Shown here piece by piece: positions 13,366-15,212 of a DNA stretch of 15,212 bases (position 1 is its first letter; every line of letters begins with the position of its first letter). Source of the stretch: Treponema sp. GTDB lineage: Bacteria > Spirochaetota > Spirochaetia > Treponematales > Treponemataceae. Below the pieces are notes generated by a model. That model was given only the letters and a program-made list of their open reading frames with translations, was not told where the DNA came from and made no database searches. The DNA is taken from assembly GCA_017622055.1 (NCBI GenBank), contig JAGARY010000277.1, positions 1-15,212 on the forward strand, read 5' to 3'. A program made the translations under genes and the position numbers.

Positions 13366-14796
13366 ATGAAAAAACTAATATTATTCACAATTATCTCACT
13401 CACAATTTTTACACAAGGTTTTTCCCAATCAGATGACCAACTTTTTGGCGGTTCATCTTCAGATTTAGGGTTTATTACAAATCCTAAAAACGGCCGAGTC
13501 AAGGGCTTGAACGAAGTGTCCCTTGACCGGACGTATTTTGACACAGACTTCTCTGATTTTTCAGATTTTTCTGACGATTCCCTTTTTGGCGATGATTCAA
13601 TCATAGAAGTAGACACAACACCAACAGACGCAAAATCATCCGACCTTTCCAAAGGCATTTTATTTCAAACTGGTTCAGTAAAAATTGGCGGAGCCTTTGA
13701 TTTAGGCCTTACAACATTAACATCTTTTCAAAAAGACAAAGACGCTACAAAATCATTTGAAGAAACTCTCTTACTACCAAAAGCCAGCGCTCAACTCACA
13801 ATAGACGCTCGTCCAACAGAAAACTTACGCCTCTACTTAAAAACAGGAATCCACTATCCATACGTTACAGAAAGCTACTCAACATTAATCACAACACCAA
13901 CAGGCGCCGCTCCAGGAACAGGCCTCCCACCAAATCTAGTAGTAAACGGTGGTTCAAACACTTTCAATATTGCAAATATCTTCTATATAAAAGAACTTTT
14001 TTCAGATTTTAACATTGGAGACTACGTAGGCTTCCGTTTTGGAAAACAGACAGTATCTTGGGGCGTGGGATATTTTTACAGCCCAGCCGACGTAATCAAC
14101 TTAACACGAATCAATCCAGAAGACCCAACTGCTCAAGTAGAAGGGCCACTTGCATTGCGCACACAAATTGTTTTCCCAGGAACACAACACGCAATCTGGG
14201 CGTATATTATTCCAGACAACGATTTTGCAGCCGCAGCTCAAGGAGCAGGTCCATATCTAAAAAACACAGCCTTTGCTTTAAAAGGCGATATCCTCATTGG
14301 CGATTTTGAATTCGGACTTGGAGCTTGGTACAAAAATCAAAACCCAGCAAAATTTATGCTCACAACAACAGGAACAATTTTCAGAACATATTCAATTTTT
14401 TCAGAATTAGTTTTATCAATTGGAAAAGACAACGTACCAGAAGATTACACACCAATTTTCCAAGGAACACTAGGAATTCTAAAAAGCTGGACAAAACAAA
14501 ATCTAACAATTGGCCTTCAATACTATTTCAACGGCCAAGAATTCTCTGCCGCACAAAATTACGGGCACAACCTTGCCGCATTAATCACATTTTCAAAGTT
14601 CCTTTTTTCAGACCTCAGTCTTTCACTTTTTGGCCAATACAACTTTGACAACAACCAAGGAACCGCCTTCTGCGACCTCAAATATTCCCCAATCAAAGAA
14701 TTTTCAGTTACCGCCGGCCCATATTTCACATTCACAAAAGACGACGTAATCACTTCCATAAAACTCGTCTTCAACTTAGGCTGCGGCAAATTCTAA
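13366..14796 (+). CDS. Beta-barrel outer membrane protein
   Basis: 476 residues. Signal peptide KKLILFTIISLTIFTQGFSQ, cut near residue 21. The next 70 residues are Ser/Asp-rich and disordered-looking, with two DDxLFG units (DDQLFGGSS and DDSLFGDDS) around a repeated SDF triplet run. From about residue 98 the sequence alternates in amphipathic strands up to IKLVFNLGCGKF, ending in the C-terminal Phe expected of barrel proteins. A conserved-looking segment FRFGKQTVSWGVGYFYSPAD at about 225-244 followed by INLTRINPEDPTAQ resembles the GKQ-SWG motif of DUF1302/porin-like barrels, but I cannot assign a family. AGGA seven bases before the ATG. It is last in the run and could use material handled by the upstream Gld-like transporter, which is an inference. 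Confidence 0.8.
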   Translation: MKKLILFTIISLTIFTQGFSQSDDQLFGGSSSDLGFITNPKNGRVKGLNEVSLDRTYFDTDFSDFSDFSDDSLFGDDSIIEVDTTPTDAKSSDLSKGILFQTGSVKIGGAFDLGLTTLTSFQKDKDATKSFEETLLLPKASAQLTIDARPTENLRLYLKTGIHYPYVTESYSTLITTPTGAAPGTGLPPNLVVNGGSNTFNIANIFYIKELFSDFNIGDYVGFRFGKQTVSWGVGYFYSPADVINLTRINPEDPTAQVEGPLALRTQIVFPGTQHAIWAYIIPDNDFAAAAQGAGPYLKNTAFALKGDILIGDFEFGLGAWYKNQNPAKFMLTTTGTIFRTYSIFSELVLSIGKDNVPEDYTPIFQGTLGILKSWTKQNLTIGLQYYFNGQEFSAAQNYGHNLAALITFSKFLFSDLSLSLFGQYNFDNNQGTAFCDLKYSPIKEFSVTAGPYFTFTKDDVITSIKLVFNLGCGKF

Positions 14797-14801
14797 AAAT
14801 A

Positions 14802-14999
14802 CGGAGGCTCCGGCTAGCGCCGTCGGGCTTTCCGCAATTTCGCTTTCGCTCCAGCCACCCATGCTACGCATGCCTTCGCAGCACAGCTGCTCGGAGACTC
14901 GCTCAAAATGCTCCACCGGAGCATTTTGTCGGCTTTCAGCCGTCGCACCCTAGGTGGCCGCCTTCGGCGTTGCTCCAATCCCTAACCCTGTGAGAAAAA
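14802..14999 (+). repeat. GC-rich dispersed intergenic repeat, copy C (longest)
   Basis: A roughly 200-bp island of high GC directly after the barrel gene. It shares with copy A the GGGCT-TTCCGC-ATTTCGCT block (14825-14850) and the CGCC-TTC-GGCG mini-hairpin plus TGCTCCA (14959-14977). Between them it holds palindromic words (GCATGC, CAGCTG) and an 11-bp perfect stem CAAAATGCTCC/GGAGCATTTTG with a 3-nt loop (14904-14928), standing where copy A has its own unrelated-sequence hairpin. No open frame in it looks like protein. It may form structure at the 3' end of the operon transcript. Confidence 0.7.
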
Positions 15000-15034
15000 G
15001 GATTAGCTTCGGGGCTACAAGTAGTCCCTAGCCC

Positions 15035-15085
15035 ATGACGCAGGAAATACATTTATTCATAGACATACATTGTTTCCCGCGTCAT
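15035..15085. repeat. Imperfect 13-bp inverted repeat
   Basis: Arms ATGACGCAGGAAA (15035-15047) and TTTCCCGCGTCAT (15073-15085) pair at 12 of 13 positions around a 25-nt AT-rich loop. There is no T-tract on either side, so it is not a standard terminator. It lies 72 bp beyond the stop of the probable transposase, so one arm could be an insertion-sequence end. Confidence 0.5.
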
Positions 15086-15156
15086 TACACAGTTTCTAAA
15101 AATCATAGTTTACGACTTTTTCAGTAACATCCGTCATTGCTGTAGATGTCAAGTAA

Positions 15157-15212
15157 TTAGTTACATGAGACATCTAAAGCTTGTAAAGGCGTAATGCCAT
15201 CCAAAGAACTAT
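15157..15212 (-). CDS. C-terminal end of a probable integrase-core (IS3/IS481-like) transposase, runs off the window
   Basis: The minus strand from the window edge to the TAA at 15159-15157 reads SSLDGITPLQALDVSCN. The SSLDGxTPxxAL pattern resembles the 'RPHSSLxGxTPxEAL' tail found after the DDE catalytic core of IS3- and IS481-type transposases. Only 17 residues are visible, so family and completeness cannot be judged. The 70 bp beyond the stop are AT-rich and would hold the element's end. It could also be the tail of an unrelated protein. Confidence 0.4.
   Translation of the reverse strand, partial: SSLDGITPLQALDVSCN

Noticed and set aside
14058..14648. Plus-strand alternative frames over the barrel gene
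   Set aside because: Arg/Asn/Ser-rich out-of-frame readings of the barrel gene; no start signals.
14990..15090. tRNA or small structured RNA near the window end
   Set aside because: No cloverleaf or T-loop sequence; the pairing seen is a single long hairpin with an AT-rich loop.

Overview
The window is AT-rich (about 30% GC by eye) and looks like a host-associated Treponema or a close spirochaete relative. This is inferred from the gene set: an actinobacterial/spirochaetal XPB-type helicase with its dedicated partner protein, a GldA/F/G-like ABC system, small membrane-bound LuxR-type regulators, and GC-rich dispersed intergenic repeats in an AT-rich background. No rRNA or tRNA gene is present to confirm the taxon.

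Layout. (1) 1-1343, minus strand: ferrous iron uptake. feoA and the N-terminal half of feoB each have their own promoter with a matching palindromic operator in the -35/-10 spacer, and a terminator stands between the genes. (2) 1382-1758, minus: a small Cys-containing two-helix membrane protein with its own terminator. (3) 1874-3875: an accessory block bracketed by two 49-nt direct-repeat copies of a GC-rich intergenic repeat. It carries a six-helix membrane LuxR-type regulator (minus), a divergent unknown gene (plus), a decayed gene behind it, and a possible gene remnant on the other side. The divergent intergenic region carries a tandem plus inverted GGTCATA motif. (4) 3920-7790, plus: xpb-like helicase and its overlapping Helicase_C_3-type partner, from a promoter so close to the ATG that the mRNA may be leaderless. 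(5) 7916-14796, plus: six tightly spaced genes: ABC ATPase, ABC-2 permease, GldG-like protein, DUF4340 protein, peptidyl-tRNA hydrolase and a beta-barrel outer membrane protein. (6) 14797-15212: a large GC-rich copy of the repeat family, a 13-bp inverted repeat, and the last 17 codons of what is probably an integrase-type transposase (minus).

How the parts relate. FeoA and FeoB form one iron import system under a shared metal-responsive type of control. The helicase and its partner form a likely DNA repair or remodelling pair. The ATPase, permease, GldG-like and DUF4340 proteins form one envelope ABC complex of the gliding-type class; in a spirochaete, which swims with periplasmic flagella, its job is unlikely to be gliding itself. 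No CRISPR array or complete mobile element was seen. The most unusual parts are the repeat-bracketed regulator block, the paired feo operators, and the linkage of the Gld-like complex to an outer membrane barrel.
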